Shown here in pieces: positions 15,569 to 23,796 of a stretch of DNA of 28,831 nt; position 1 is the stretch's first letter; every line of letters starts with the position of its first letter. A model generated the notes under the pieces. That model made no database searches. It was not told the origin of the DNA and saw only the letters and a program-made list of their open reading frames with translations. The stretch is from an uncultured Blautia sp. (GTDB lineage Bacteria; Bacillota; Clostridia; Lachnospirales; Lachnospiraceae), in NCBI GenBank assembly GCA_900547685.1, contig URHS01000033.1, positions 1 through 28,831 of the forward strand, written 5' to 3'. The position numbers and the translations under genes are program-made.

Positions 15569-15598
15569 TGTTATTTTTTTAACGTTATTTTTTTAACG
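15569..15598. promoter_or_regulatory. Tandem Rex-like operator at the adh transcription start
   Basis: Two copies of GTTATTTTTTTAAC stand in tandem at 15570-15583 and 15584-15597. Each contains half sites of the Rex type: TTGTTA...TAACGT in the first and CGTTA...TAACG in the second, compared with the clostridial Rex consensus TTGTTAANNNNTTAACAA. They lie directly downstream of the -10 box, over the expected transcription start, the position expected of a repressor. Rex represses fermentative alcohol dehydrogenases at low NADH; the assignment is inference. Confidence 0.5.
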
Positions 15599-15603
15599 AT
15601 TTG

Positions 15604-15631
15604 ATTGTAACATATATTTTCACAAAGTCAA
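15604..15631 (-). promoter_or_regulatory. Sigma-A type promoter of the alcohol dehydrogenase gene
   Basis: On the minus strand TTGACT (15631-15626) and TACAAT (15609-15604) stand 16 bases apart. The start of transcription would fall in the tandem repeats at 15569-15598. Confidence 0.75.
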
Positions 15632-15714
15632 GCTGTTTTATATTTTTTTTATAATTTTTCACCTTTTTTCACGATATGTATATCTTAAATAGAGAGACTT
15701 TTAAGGAGTTTAAT

Positions 15715-16506
15715 ATGGCTTATAAAGTTGTAATTGATGCCGGACATGGGGGAGCTGATTTTGGTGCTACCTACAACGGCAGAAAAGAAAAAGATGAAAA
15801 TCTGGATTTGGCACTGGCAGTAGGTAATATCCTGTCTCAAAATGGTATTGACGTAGTCTATACACGTACTACAGATGTATATCAGACCCCCTTTGAAAAA
15901 GCTTCTCTTGCTAATGAAGCAGGTGCTGATTTTTTTATTTCTTTTCATCGCAATTCCAGCCCTGAATCTAATCAATATGAGGGTGTTGAAACTTTAGTAT
16001 ACGATAAATCCGGCGAAAAACTGGATATGGCAGAAAACATCAATGGTGCTCTAGGCGAATTGGGGTTTCGTGAAATTGGTGTAAAAGCACGTCCCGGTCT
16101 TGTAGTTCTTCGAAGAACAAAGATGCCTGCCGTTTTAATTGAAACAGGATTTATCAATACAGATGCTGATAACGAACGTTTTGATACTCAATTTTCCGAA
16201 ATTGCCCAGGCCATTTCTTCTGCAATTTTGGGAACTTTAGATGAGGAAACTTTAGAAAATCAGGCTGACAATCACGATAACTTCTATCGTGTGCAAACAG
16301 GTAGTTTCCGAAACAGGGAACATGCCAACAATATGCTTTATACCTTACAGGATCAAGGCTATCCCGCTTTCCTTTTATACGAAGACGGCTTATTCAAAGT
16401 GCAGGTAGGCGCATACAAAAATCTTTCTAATGCTGTGAAAATGGAGCAGGCACTTCGCAACTCAGGGTATAGCACTTGGATTGTCTTCGGTCCTGCCTCT
16501 TACTAA
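15715..16506 (+). CDS. N-acetylmuramoyl-L-alanine amidase with SPOR domain, no signal peptide
   Basis: A 263-residue zinc amidase (Amidase_3) that cleaves the MurNAc-L-Ala bond of peptidoglycan. Zinc ligands are His11 (IDAGHGG), Glu25 (RKEKDE) and His78 (ISFHRNSS); the catalytic Glu lies in AVLIETGFINTDADN. Residues about 192-262 form a SPOR domain (FYRVQTGSFRNREHAN, LFKVQVGAYKNLSNAVK), which binds denuded glycan. The start is ATG 15715, six bases after AAGGAG; an earlier in-frame ATG lacks a ribosome binding site. From either start there is no signal peptide or membrane helix, so export would need an unusual route. It is alone, divergent from the alcohol dehydrogenase. Confidence 0.93.
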   Translation: MAYKVVIDAGHGGADFGATYNGRKEKDENLDLALAVGNILSQNGIDVVYTRTTDVYQTPFEKASLANEAGADFFISFHRNSSPESNQYEGVETLVYDKSGEKLDMAENINGALGELGFREIGVKARPGLVVLRRTKMPAVLIETGFINTDADNERFDTQFSEIAQAISSAILGTLDEETLENQADNHDNFYRVQTGSFRNREHANNMLYTLQDQGYPAFLLYEDGLFKVQVGAYKNLSNAVKMEQALRNSGYSTWIVFGPASY

Positions 16507-16513
16507 AAACAGA

Positions 16514-16570
16514 AAAAAGAAGATTTATGGATTTTAGGTTTCTCTAAAAATCCATAAATCTTCTTTTATA
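16514..16570. terminator. Bidirectional terminator between the amidase and mgsA
   Basis: A long stem: AAAAAGAAGATTTATGGATTTT (16515-16535) pairs with AAAATCCATAAATCTTCTTTT (16547-16567), one T-rich and one A-rich flank. It can stop transcription from both sides and ends three bases before the mgsA stop codon. Confidence 0.85.
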
Positions 16571-17044
16571 CTACATAGACTCTGCTCTATCTTCTATATT
16601 TTTATTAAAATTAATTACTTCATGGTCATATTCCGTATCCATATAAATGGACTTAATCATAAAGTCTGCCGTTGCTTTATTTACTGCCATAGGAATATCA
16701 TACACCTGTGCAATACGCATCAGTGCTTTTACATCTGGATCATGAGGCTGTGCAGTCAAAGGATCAGAAAAAAATACAATAAAATCAATAACTCCTTCTA
16801 CGATTTTAGCCCCAATCTGCTGATCACCACCCAAAGGACCGCTGTTGTATCCCTTAATACAAAGTCCTGCTTTGTCTGCAATTAATCTGGACGTTGTACC
16901 AGTTCCATATAAATTATGTTTTTTTAAAATATCATAGTTATCCTTACACCACTGAATAAGCTTTGGTTTTTCATTATCATGGGCAATCAATGCAATATTT
17001 TTCTTCTTTCCAATTGTAAATGTCACATATTCGTTTGTTATCAT
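16571..17044 (-). CDS. mgsA: Methylglyoxal synthase
   Basis: A 157-residue cytosolic enzyme that turns dihydroxyacetone phosphate into methylglyoxal and phosphate, a bypass of lower glycolysis. It shows the family features IALIAHDNEKPKLIQWC, YGTGTTSRLIADKAGL, SGPLGGDQQIGAKI with the catalytic Asp, and SDPLTAQPHDPDVKALMRI with the conserved His. Length is typical. AAAGGCGG stands eight bases before the ATG. Its promoter abuts that of the lipid kinase gene, which is transcribed the other way. Confidence 0.95.
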   Translation of the reverse strand: MITNEYVTFTIGKKKNIALIAHDNEKPKLIQWCKDNYDILKKHNLYGTGTTSRLIADKAGLCIKGYNSGPLGGDQQIGAKIVEGVIDFIVFFSDPLTAQPHDPDVKALMRIAQVYDIPMAVNKATADFMIKSIYMDTEYDHEVINFNKNIEDRAESM

Positions 17045-17085
17045 CTGAAAGACCGCCTTTCTGAATTATTTTCATCTCTTAATTT

Positions 17086-17114
17086 AGTTTATCATATTTT
17101 TCTTGTTCTCTCAA
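17086..17114 (-). promoter_or_regulatory. Promoter of mgsA
   Basis: On the minus strand TTGAGA (17114-17109) and TAAACT (17091-17086) stand 17 bases apart, about 42 bases before the start codon. The -35 box touches the -35 box of the divergent promoter at 17103-17131. Confidence 0.6.
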
Positions 17115-17131
17115 CGTGAAACTGCTACAAT
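17103..17131 (+). promoter_or_regulatory. Promoter of the lipid kinase gene
   Basis: TTGTTC (17103-17108) and TACAAT (17126-17131) stand 17 bases apart, 36 bases before the ATG of the lipid kinase gene. Its spacer contains the -35 box of the opposite promoter. Confidence 0.7.
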
Positions 17132-17166
17132 GTAACCAAAACAAAAGAAAAAGCAGGTAAAAATAC

Positions 17167-18090
17167 ATGTATTATTTTATTATAAATCCTCATTCTAAAT
17201 CCGGATATGGCATGTCTATCTGGAAAAAGGCTGAGGCTATTTTAAAGAAACGGGAAATCACCTATGAAGCCCGTTTCACAGAATATACCGGACATGCAAA
17301 AAAGCTTGCCGAACAGATTGCTCTTCTCTCGCGCCCCTGTACCCTTAGTGTATTAGGTGGGGACGGAACGTTAAATGAGGTAATAAATGGTCTGGCACAG
17401 ACGGATTTTTCTCACATTACTCTGGGCTATATTCCTACCGGTTCAGGAAATGATTTTGCAAGAGCTTTAAATATTGCTTGTGATGTTGAGAAATGTATAG
17501 AAGTTATTTTATCACCTTCCCAATATACTGCCGTAGACATAGGACTTGCTCGAACACAGGAAAATTCTCGCTATTTTCTTGTAAGCAGCGGTATTGGGTA
17601 CGATGCAGATATCTGCCGTAAGGTAATGGTTTCTCCTTTAAAAAAGGCAATGAATAAAATACATCTCGGAAAATTGACTTACGTGTTAATTGCACTAAAG
17701 CTATTAATTCAATATAGACCATGCCCTGTATCTATTCGCATAGATAAACAAGAAATAGCGTCCTTATCCAAATTTTTCTTTATCACAGGTATGAATATGC
17801 CTTATGAAGGAGGCGGTGTAAAATTTTGTCCCCAGGCAAACTTTCAGGATAATCTACTGGATATCTGTATAATTGGAAATTTATCAAAACTTAAAATATT
17901 AGCTCTTTTTCCCACTGCTTTTGTAGGAAAGCATGGACGTTTCCATGGTGTCACTCTTACAAACTGCAAGCGAATAGATATTTCCAGTAAAACCCCCCTT
18001 CCCATTCATTGTGACGGAGAATCCATGGGAGTTGCAGATCATTTAACCTTACAATCTACACAGAAACAGATTAACGTTATTCTAAAATAA
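17167..18090 (+). CDS. Diacylglycerol/lipid kinase, YegS/BmrU family
   Basis: A 307-residue soluble kinase of the DAGK catalytic family that phosphorylates diacylglycerol or a related lipid at the membrane. The N-terminus YYFIINPHSKSGYG, the nucleotide-binding motif LSVLGGDGTLNEVINGL and GYIPTGSGNDFARAL are diagnostic; the C-terminal half contains FFITGMNMPYEGGGVKFCP and IHCDGESMG. Length is typical for DgkB-like proteins. The ribosome binding site is weak (GCAGG). A glycerophosphodiesterase gene follows within 20 bases, so the two are an operon of lipid phosphate turnover. Confidence 0.93.
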   Translation: MYYFIINPHSKSGYGMSIWKKAEAILKKREITYEARFTEYTGHAKKLAEQIALLSRPCTLSVLGGDGTLNEVINGLAQTDFSHITLGYIPTGSGNDFARALNIACDVEKCIEVILSPSQYTAVDIGLARTQENSRYFLVSSGIGYDADICRKVMVSPLKKAMNKIHLGKLTYVLIALKLLIQYRPCPVSIRIDKQEIASLSKFFFITGMNMPYEGGGVKFCPQANFQDNLLDICIIGNLSKLKILALFPTAFVGKHGRFHGVTLTNCKRIDISSKTPLPIHCDGESMGVADHLTLQSTQKQINVILK

Positions 18091-18106
18091 GAAACAGGTG
18101 AAAAAT

Positions 18107-18931
18107 ATGGAAAAAATACTAATGATTTTTATTCTTCTGTTGTGCATCTATATTTTAGGAACACTTCCCCGTTTTTCCCGAAAAAAGGAAACCAGAGCAT
18201 TTTGTCATTGTCTGTTTGCACACAGAGGATTATTTACCCCTGACCAGCGTATTCCCGAAAATTCTATGAAAGCTTTTCAAGAAGCTGTTCAGCATGGCTA
18301 TGGCATTGAACTTGATATTCAGAGAACAAAAGATAATAAAATTGTTGTTTTTCACGACCATACTTTAACACGTATGTGTGGTATCGACCTTCCCGTACGC
18401 GAACTTACTTATAAAGAATTACAAAAATTTACACTGATGAATTCTAAAGAACAAATTCCTCTTTTCCAAGATGTTTTAGCTTTTGTAAATGGACAGGTTC
18501 CCCTATTGGTTGAAATTAAACTTCCCACTGTAAAAACTCTTACCTGTCGTCTGGCAGATGAACTGCTGCAGAATTATTCCGGCAAATACTGTATTGAATC
18601 TTTTAATCCTCTTGCTCTGCGCTGGTATAAGAAAAACCGCAAAGAAATTATCAGAGGACAGCTTTCTGCCAATTTAACAAAACCTGTTGCTGAAGGCGGT
18701 TACTTTTTAAGTTTCCTTGTAAAATATCTTTTACTGAACTTTTTAGGAAAACCTGACTTTATTTCCTATTGTTATAAAGACCAGCATAATATCAGCTTTC
18801 TTCTGCAAAAATATATTTATAAAACTCCTGTTTTTGCGTGGACAGTGCGGTCTTCACTTGTTTTCAAAAAACAAAAAAATTATTTTGACTCTATCATTTT
18901 TGACAGCTTTATACCTGCAAAAGAATATTAG
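18107..18931 (+). CDS. Glycerophosphodiester phosphodiesterase
   Basis: About 274 residues with an N-terminal membrane helix (ILMIFILLLCIYILGTLP), so probably anchored with the catalytic part outside. The active site is in FAHRGLFTPDQRIPENSMKAF, GIELDIQRTKDNKIVVFHDHTLTR: HRG, Glu-x-Asp and HDHTLTR are the GDPD family signature. It hydrolyses glycerophosphodiesters to glycerol-3-phosphate and an alcohol. The start is ATG at 18107, six bases after AGGTG; a GTG nine bases upstream coincides with that ribosome binding site. It follows the lipid kinase gene closely. The released glycerol-3-phosphate could feed the glp genes downstream, but this is inference. Confidence 0.93.
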   Translation: MEKILMIFILLLCIYILGTLPRFSRKKETRAFCHCLFAHRGLFTPDQRIPENSMKAFQEAVQHGYGIELDIQRTKDNKIVVFHDHTLTRMCGIDLPVRELTYKELQKFTLMNSKEQIPLFQDVLAFVNGQVPLLVEIKLPTVKTLTCRLADELLQNYSGKYCIESFNPLALRWYKKNRKEIIRGQLSANLTKPVAEGGYFLSFLVKYLLLNFLGKPDFISYCYKDQHNISFLLQKYIYKTPVFAWTVRSSLVFKKQKNYFDSIIFDSFIPAKEY

Positions 18932-19005
18932 AACGCAAGATTTTCTCAAGATTTTTTTAATAAAATAAACATATTCTTTAATTTATTAAACAACTGTAAA
19001 TTACA

Positions 19006-19034
19006 TTGTTATCCTATAATTGCTGTGCTATAAT
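19006..19034 (+). promoter_or_regulatory. Sigma-A type promoter of the PAP2 gene
   Basis: TTGTTA (19006-19011) and the perfect -10 box TATAAT (19029-19034) are separated by 17 bases. It lies 47 bases before the TTG start and separates this gene from the phosphodiesterase gene upstream. Confidence 0.8.
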
Positions 19035-19081
19035 ACCACAAAGAATGATACAACTATTCTAACAGAACGTGAGGTGGCACT

Positions 19082-19726
19082 TTGGAATTTCTGAAAAAAT
19101 ATAAACATACCTTAATTATACCTATTTACGGTATCTTATACATGCTTGCATTCAGATATGTCGAACAGCGGAATGTCCCTATTAACATTATTCACATGAA
19201 AATTGATGATTATATTCCATTTTGTGAATACTTTATTGTTCCCTATCTTCTATGGTTTGCATACGTTGCTGTAACTGTATTTTACTTTGCTTTTTTCAAT
19301 AAAAACAAGCAGGAATACTGGCAGTTCATTTTAACGCTGGGAATTGGAATGACTTTATTTATTTTTGTTTCCCTTCTTTATCCCAATGGACAGAATTTAA
19401 GACCGGACTTAACAGGTGATAGTATTTTTATTCATCTGGTACAGTATCTTTATACGATTGATACGCCAACTAATATTTTGCCAAGCATTCATGTATTTAA
19501 CTCCATTGCGTGCTGTATTGCAATTTTTCATCATAAGCCTTTTCAAAAACGAAAGATATTACTTACCGGCACAGCTATTTTAACTGCGTTGATTGTTATG
19601 GCAACTGTATTTTTAAAACAACATACTCTTGTAGATGTCATTGCTGCTTTAGCTCTTAATATTGTATGCTTCCAGCTTCTCTATAAACCTAAAGCTGTAC
19701 ATGCTGAAAAACCTGCAAGAATTTAA
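19082..19726 (+). CDS. PAP2-family membrane phosphatase
   Basis: A 214-residue protein with about six membrane segments and the PAP2 signatures: NLRPDLTG (C1), TNILPSIHVFNSIA (C2) and FLKQHTLVDVIAAL (C3), with the conserved His and Asp. PAP2 proteins dephosphorylate phosphatidate, undecaprenyl pyrophosphate or related lipids at the membrane. Placement after a lipid kinase and a GDPD gene suggests a lipid substrate. The best start is TTG at 19082, four bases after GAGGTGG; the first ATG, 57 bases further on, would remove the first part of helix 1. It has its own promoter and a bidirectional terminator after it. Confidence 0.9.
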   Translation: MEFLKKYKHTLIIPIYGILYMLAFRYVEQRNVPINIIHMKIDDYIPFCEYFIVPYLLWFAYVAVTVFYFAFFNKNKQEYWQFILTLGIGMTLFIFVSLLYPNGQNLRPDLTGDSIFIHLVQYLYTIDTPTNILPSIHVFNSIACCIAIFHHKPFQKRKILLTGTAILTALIVMATVFLKQHTLVDVIAALALNIVCFQLLYKPKAVHAEKPARI

Positions 19727-19734
19727 AATGAAAC

Positions 19735-19787
19735 AAAAAAAATCTGTTACAAAACTGTCTTAAAACAGTTTTGTAACAGATTTTTTA
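19735..19787. terminator. Bidirectional terminator between the PAP2 and glycosyltransferase genes
   Basis: AAAATCTGTTACAAAACTG (19737-19757) pairs with CAGTTTTGTAACAGATTTT (19766-19784), an almost perfect stem of about 20 bases with A and T runs on both sides. The plus strand ends in TTTTTT. It is one of the strongest terminators in the window. Confidence 0.9.
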
Positions 19788-20804
19788 TTAATTAAATCCA
19801 TAGAATTTTTGTGCTACTTTATATAACGTAACAGAAAGGCGTCTGCCGCTTCTTCCCGGAAGGTTTACTCCTCTTCCTAAAACACTCATATAAAGCTTTC
19901 TGTAAATATGAATATCTGCACTTCTTAAATATCTCCAAAGTTCTTTTTTCTTTTCCAGATTTTCTTCTGTACCGGAACGAATTAACATTATAGATGACAC
20001 TGCCATAATAATATCTAAATATTTCAGCATATATTTTCTTGTGTTTTTATCTGTAATCTTCTCCTCCGAAATAATATCAATCATCAGCCGGTTTACTAAA
20101 AGCTGCTGGTCAATACGGCCAATCATAACCGTTTCATTCACCGACTGATCGTTTCTTCCGATAAAATAACGATAAAAATTCACGTCCATATAATACATGG
20201 TTTTTACATAAGGCAGTGGCTTATATACAAAAATATTATCTACATAAAAGGTATGCTTCGGAAGCTCTAACTTACATTCTCTTAAAAGTTCTGTTCTATA
20301 GATAACAGAATGCATTAAAATATATTTTCCAATAGGCATTCTACCCATTTCTTTCCATGTAAAAATCTTGCCTTCCGGCATATAATTCTTATACTTCATT
20401 ACCTTTTTATGCTTTGCGCCCTGCTTTTCGTACACAAAGTTACTAATCATCATATCCAGCGTTTCCGGTCCTGCAATTACTTCCAGAAGCTTATCAAGAA
20501 TTGCATGATACGCTTCTTTATTTACCCAATCGTCACTGTCTACAACTTTAAAATAAAAGCCTGTTGCATTTCGAAGCCCTGCATTTACTGCCTCCCCGTG
20601 ACCTCCATTTTCCTGATGGATTGCTTTTACAATATTAGGATATCTGGCGGCATATTCATCTGCAATTTTTGCTGTATCATCTTTAGATCCATCGTCAACA
20701 ATTAAAATTTCAACCAAATCTCCGCCCTCTAAAAGAGAGTCTATGCAATTCTTCATATAATCCTGTGAATTGTAACAAGGCACAGTAATGGATAATAACT
20801 TCAT
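19788..20804 (-). CDS. Glycosyltransferase family 2
   Basis: A 338-residue GT-A fold transferase. The N-terminus SITVPCYNSQDYMKNCIDSL, LIVDDGSKDDTAKIAD and KVVDSDDWVNKEAY (the DxD-type metal site) are diagnostic. The C-terminal third is Lys/Arg-rich without membrane helices. The acceptor is unknown, perhaps a cell-wall or capsular sugar chain. Its start codon follows the stop of mutY with no base between (TAA then ATG), with GAGGAGG inside the mutY end, so the two are translationally coupled. It is the last gene of the long minus-strand run. Confidence 0.93.
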   Translation of the reverse strand: MKLLSITVPCYNSQDYMKNCIDSLLEGGDLVEILIVDDGSKDDTAKIADEYAARYPNIVKAIHQENGGHGEAVNAGLRNATGFYFKVVDSDDWVNKEAYHAILDKLLEVIAGPETLDMMISNFVYEKQGAKHKKVMKYKNYMPEGKIFTWKEMGRMPIGKYILMHSVIYRTELLRECKLELPKHTFYVDNIFVYKPLPYVKTMYYMDVNFYRYFIGRNDQSVNETVMIGRIDQQLLVNRLMIDIISEEKITDKNTRKYMLKYLDIIMAVSSIMLIRSGTEENLEKKKELWRYLRSADIHIYRKLYMSVLGRGVNLPGRSGRRLSVTLYKVAQKFYGFN

Positions 20805-21857
20805 TTAAAAGTCCTCCTCAATGTATTTTCTATATGCTGAAAACGCAGAAGGGATAGGATATTTCTTTTTTGAATTTTTTTTATCAATAAATATTAATTG
20901 TCCTATCTGCTTTTCTTCCGTAGATGCCACTTTTACAAGATAACCCTTCATGTGCCATTCTACATGTGAAAAAATATGCTTTGAACTTCCTGCTTCTTTA
21001 ATATATACAGGCATCAATTTCATGTCTTCCACACAACGTATTGCTTCCTCCTGTGTCAAATATCCCTGTCTATTAGGAAGTTCATAAAGTCCCGCCAAAA
21101 GCCCACTTTGAGGACGTTTTTGTATAGCAAATTCTTGTCCGTTTTGTATAATCAATATGGTTTTTTCTTCTATTTTTCTTGGCTTTTTCGCTGTTTTTTG
21201 AGGATATTCTAAAACCGTATCGTGAGCTCTTGCCATACAAAATTCTGCCACCGGACAGCATTCACATTTTGCCATACCATTAGGCACACATACTGTTGCT
21301 CCAAGCTCCATCAAACTTTGATTAAAAGCACCCGGAGCATGAACAGGCATGATTTTTTCTAAGCTTTTCTCCATTTCCCTCTTTGTAGACTGTTTTAAAA
21401 TATCAGAAGAATTCTCTGTAATTCGGGTAATTACACGAAGTACATTTCCATCTACTGCAGGCTTTGAGATTCCATAGGCAATGGAAGAAATTGCTCCCGC
21501 TGTATAAGTTCCAATCCCAGAAAGACTTAATAATTTATCATAATCAGCAGGTAGTTTTCCATCATATAATTCCATCACTTCTCTAGCTGCCTTTTGCATA
21601 TTTTTCACTCGATTATAATACCCAAGCCCTTCCCAAAGCTTTAACAATCTTTCTTCCGGGCACTCTGCTAAATCTTTAATCTCCGGTAATGCCTCTATAA
21701 ATTTTGCATAATAAGCCTTTACCGCTTCTACTCTGGTTTGCTGAAGCATAATCTCTGAAATCCAGACATGATAAGGACTGGGATCTTCTCTCCAGGGTAA
21801 GCTTCTTTTGTTTTTCTCATACCAGATTAATAAAGGCTCTACAATCTGTTCTAACAT
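20805..21857 (-). CDS. mutY: A/G-specific adenine DNA glycosylase
   Basis: A 350-residue base-excision repair enzyme that removes adenine paired with 8-oxoguanine. Catalytic Glu35 lies in WISEIMLQQT and Asp136 in AVDGNVLRV, with the helix-hairpin-helix SLSGIGTYTAGAI between them. The Fe-S cluster Cys are Cys190, 198, 201 and 207 (CVPNGMAKCECCPVAEFC), with an extra Cys200 and the seven-residue first spacer often seen in Clostridia. The C-terminal MutT-like domain recognises the oxidised base. It sits between sfsA and a glycosyltransferase gene. Confidence 0.96.
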   Translation of the reverse strand: MLEQIVEPLLIWYEKNKRSLPWREDPSPYHVWISEIMLQQTRVEAVKAYYAKFIEALPEIKDLAECPEERLLKLWEGLGYYNRVKNMQKAAREVMELYDGKLPADYDKLLSLSGIGTYTAGAISSIAYGISKPAVDGNVLRVITRITENSSDILKQSTKREMEKSLEKIMPVHAPGAFNQSLMELGATVCVPNGMAKCECCPVAEFCMARAHDTVLEYPQKTAKKPRKIEEKTILIIQNGQEFAIQKRPQSGLLAGLYELPNRQGYLTQEEAIRCVEDMKLMPVYIKEAGSSKHIFSHVEWHMKGYLVKVASTEEKQIGQLIFIDKKNSKKKYPIPSAFSAYRKYIEEDF

Positions 21858-21893
21858 ATTTGCTCCTGTTTATTCTCTGTTTTCAGTATATTT

Positions 21894-22577
21894 TCACTCT
21901 AAATAAACCCTAACAGGTTTTGCAAGATTTATCAAGTCTTTTCTTACAGTACAATCATAAGCCAGAATATGAACACCTGCTTTTTCTGCTGTTTTCAATG
22001 CTTTGGCGAATTCCGGATGTGTGTCATAATTAGGCTCAAAATAAGATACATCTTCCATTTGAATAACAAACATCAAATACGCTTCATATCCATCTTTTAT
22101 AGATTTTACCAGTTCCTGAATATGTTTTACCCCGCGCTGTGTAGGTGCATCAGGAAATCTTACAACATTATTTTCCTCTAATGTAACTCCTTTCACCTCC
22201 ATGAAAATTTTTCTTTTTCCGCTTTCTATATATAAGTCAAATCGAGAATTTTCATATATAACTTCACGCCGAATTTTTGCCTCTATACCAAAAAGATTTC
22301 CTTTCTTTAACCATTCTTCTACGACTTTATTCGGAATCTGTGAATCCATATTGATTAGACGATTTCCCTTTTCTACTGCAATTAAATCATACTTTGTTTT
22401 CCGATTTGGGTTATCACTTTCTTCCAAAAAAACAAGGGCGCCGGGAACTAACAGCTCCCGACAGCGCCCTGTATTTTTCACATGGCAGATTTCTTCTTTT
22501 CCGTTTATTTCCACATGGGCAATAAACCGATTTGGACGTTTCTTAAAAATCCCCTGTTCTACCTTGTTATATTTCAT
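21894..22577 (-). CDS. sfsA: SfsA family nuclease-fold protein
   Basis: A 227-residue SfsA (sugar fermentation stimulation protein A). The N-terminus KRPNRFIAHVEINGKEEICHVKNTGRCRELL is characteristic; the later RFDLYIESGKRKIFMEVKGVTLEE contains the PD-(D/E)XK core, followed by FPDAPTQRGVKHIQEL. In Escherichia coli it affects maltose metabolism genes; the bacterial function is not settled and nucleotide binding or cutting has been suggested. Its start overlaps the end of the HAD-IIA phosphatase gene by four bases. Confidence 0.95.
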   Translation of the reverse strand: MKYNKVEQGIFKKRPNRFIAHVEINGKEEICHVKNTGRCRELLVPGALVFLEESDNPNRKTKYDLIAVEKGNRLINMDSQIPNKVVEEWLKKGNLFGIEAKIRREVIYENSRFDLYIESGKRKIFMEVKGVTLEENNVVRFPDAPTQRGVKHIQELVKSIKDGYEAYLMFVIQMEDVSYFEPNYDTHPEFAKALKTAEKAGVHILAYDCTVRKDLINLAKPVRVYLE

Positions 22578-23404
22578 ATCTTTGTATCCTCTATTAATCC
22601 TTCATATATTTCTTTTACACTTTTAAAAATGTAATCAGGCTTTACATCCCCCTGTAAAATATCCTCCATAGAAGCCTCACCGGAGAGTACACAAATAGTG
22701 TCTATCTTGGCATTCTCTCCTGTTTTAATATCCGTATACAATCTGTCACCTACAATTACTGCATTTTCCCGCTTGCAATTTAATTGTTTCAATACACAGT
22801 TCACCATAATCGGCTCTGGTTTTCCTATAAAAAATGGTTCTTTTCCTGTAGCATTTTTCAACATAATACTCATTGAACCACAGTCCGGAATATAGCCAAA
22901 ACTCACAGGGCAAACAAGGTCTGGATTTGTTGCCAGGTATGCCACATTCCTTCCCAGCATGATACAGGTATTTCGGATTTTTTCAGATGTATTCTCTGTA
23001 TCAAATCCTAAAAGTACAACACTTGCACGCTCATCCACTTCTGTAACAACTTCTATTCCTGCTTCCCGAAGTTCCTTTATTAATGACCTTGTTCCCATAC
23101 AATAAACCACTTGATTTGGATAATTTTCCTTTAAATACATAGCAGTCGCCTGACTGGAAGTATAAAAATTTTCATATTCTGCCTTAATCCCCATTGCTTG
23201 AACTTTTTGTACATAATCTTCTACGGATTTTGAAGAATTGTTGGTAATGAACACATATTTTCCTCCTCGTCTTTTAATTTCTTCAAGGAATTCCAGTGTT
23301 CCGTCAAAAATTTGATTTTCGTTATAGATTGTTCCATCCATATCTAAAAGATATAATGTTTTTTCTTTCAATTTATCTGCAGATTTTCCGGTATAATCCA
23401 GCAT
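22574..23404 (-). CDS. HAD-IIA family phosphatase (NagD/AraL-like)
   Basis: A 276-residue class IIA HAD phosphatase. Motif I is LLDMDGTIY (Asp21, Asp23), motif II is FITNNSSKS, motif III and IV are FIGKPEP and VIVGDRLYTDIKTGENA. The C2 cap is typical of NagD, AraL and phosphoglycolate/glycerol-3-phosphate phosphatases. Its place just after glycerol-3-phosphate dehydrogenase-like genes makes glycerol-3-phosphate or a related sugar phosphate a plausible substrate; this is inference. GAGGAG precedes the ATG. Confidence 0.92.
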   Translation of the reverse strand: MLDYTGKSADKLKEKTLYLLDMDGTIYNENQIFDGTLEFLEEIKRRGGKYVFITNNSSKSVEDYVQKVQAMGIKAEYENFYTSSQATAMYLKENYPNQVVYCMGTRSLIKELREAGIEVVTEVDERASVVLLGFDTENTSEKIRNTCIMLGRNVAYLATNPDLVCPVSFGYIPDCGSMSIMLKNATGKEPFFIGKPEPIMVNCVLKQLNCKRENAVIVGDRLYTDIKTGENAKIDTICVLSGEASMEDILQGDVKPDYIFKSVKEIYEGLIEDTKI

Positions 23405-23428
23405 TTATTTCTCCTCTTTCAGCCGATT

Positions 23429-23794
23429 CTACCTGTGCTCTACATTTTTCGTAGCAATAATCGCTACTCCCGTACCTCCTATATCTTCCAAGATAACATC
23501 TCCGATTTTTACAGGTGCTTGTACGGTAATATTTTTTAAACCGGCTGCACATTCTCTGATTTTATTCTTTGGAATATCGGAGGCAGTCTTCACAGAAACA
23601 ACAGCAATTTTTCCATCTGTAACCATAACACTGGATGTGAGAATTCTGGTAGGATTTGTAACTTCCTTTTCTCCATAACTCTTCCCTTTGGGACATGTAT
23701 TTCCTTCTACTTTTATCACTTTTTCTCCGTCTAATGTAACGGTAAGGGCACATCCTAAAGGACAGTTAATACAAGTTAGTTCTCTAATATTCAT
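23429..23794 (-). CDS. DUF1667 Fe-S protein
   Basis: A 121-residue protein of the DUF1667 family. The first half carries four Cys (Cys8, 11, 15 and 34 in TCINCPLGC and NTCPKGKSY) spaced CxxCxxxC plus a distant Cys, as in the N-terminal Fe-S domain of molybdopterin oxidoreductases; the second half holds VSVKTASDIPKNKIRE. These proteins travel with a GlpA-like flavoprotein and a second FAD protein, and likely carry electrons. Start is two bases after the end of the upstream gene, with GGAGG inside that gene. Confidence 0.9.
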   Translation of the reverse strand: MNIRELTCINCPLGCALTVTLDGEKVIKVEGNTCPKGKSYGEKEVTNPTRILTSSVMVTDGKIAVVSVKTASDIPKNKIRECAAGLKNITVQAPVKIGDVILEDIGGTGVAIIATKNVEHR

Positions 23795-23796
23795 CC

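Noticed and set aside
18932..18960. T-rich direct repeat (AAGATTTT) after the phosphodiesterase gene as a terminator
   Set aside because: It is a direct and not an inverted repeat, so no stem forms.
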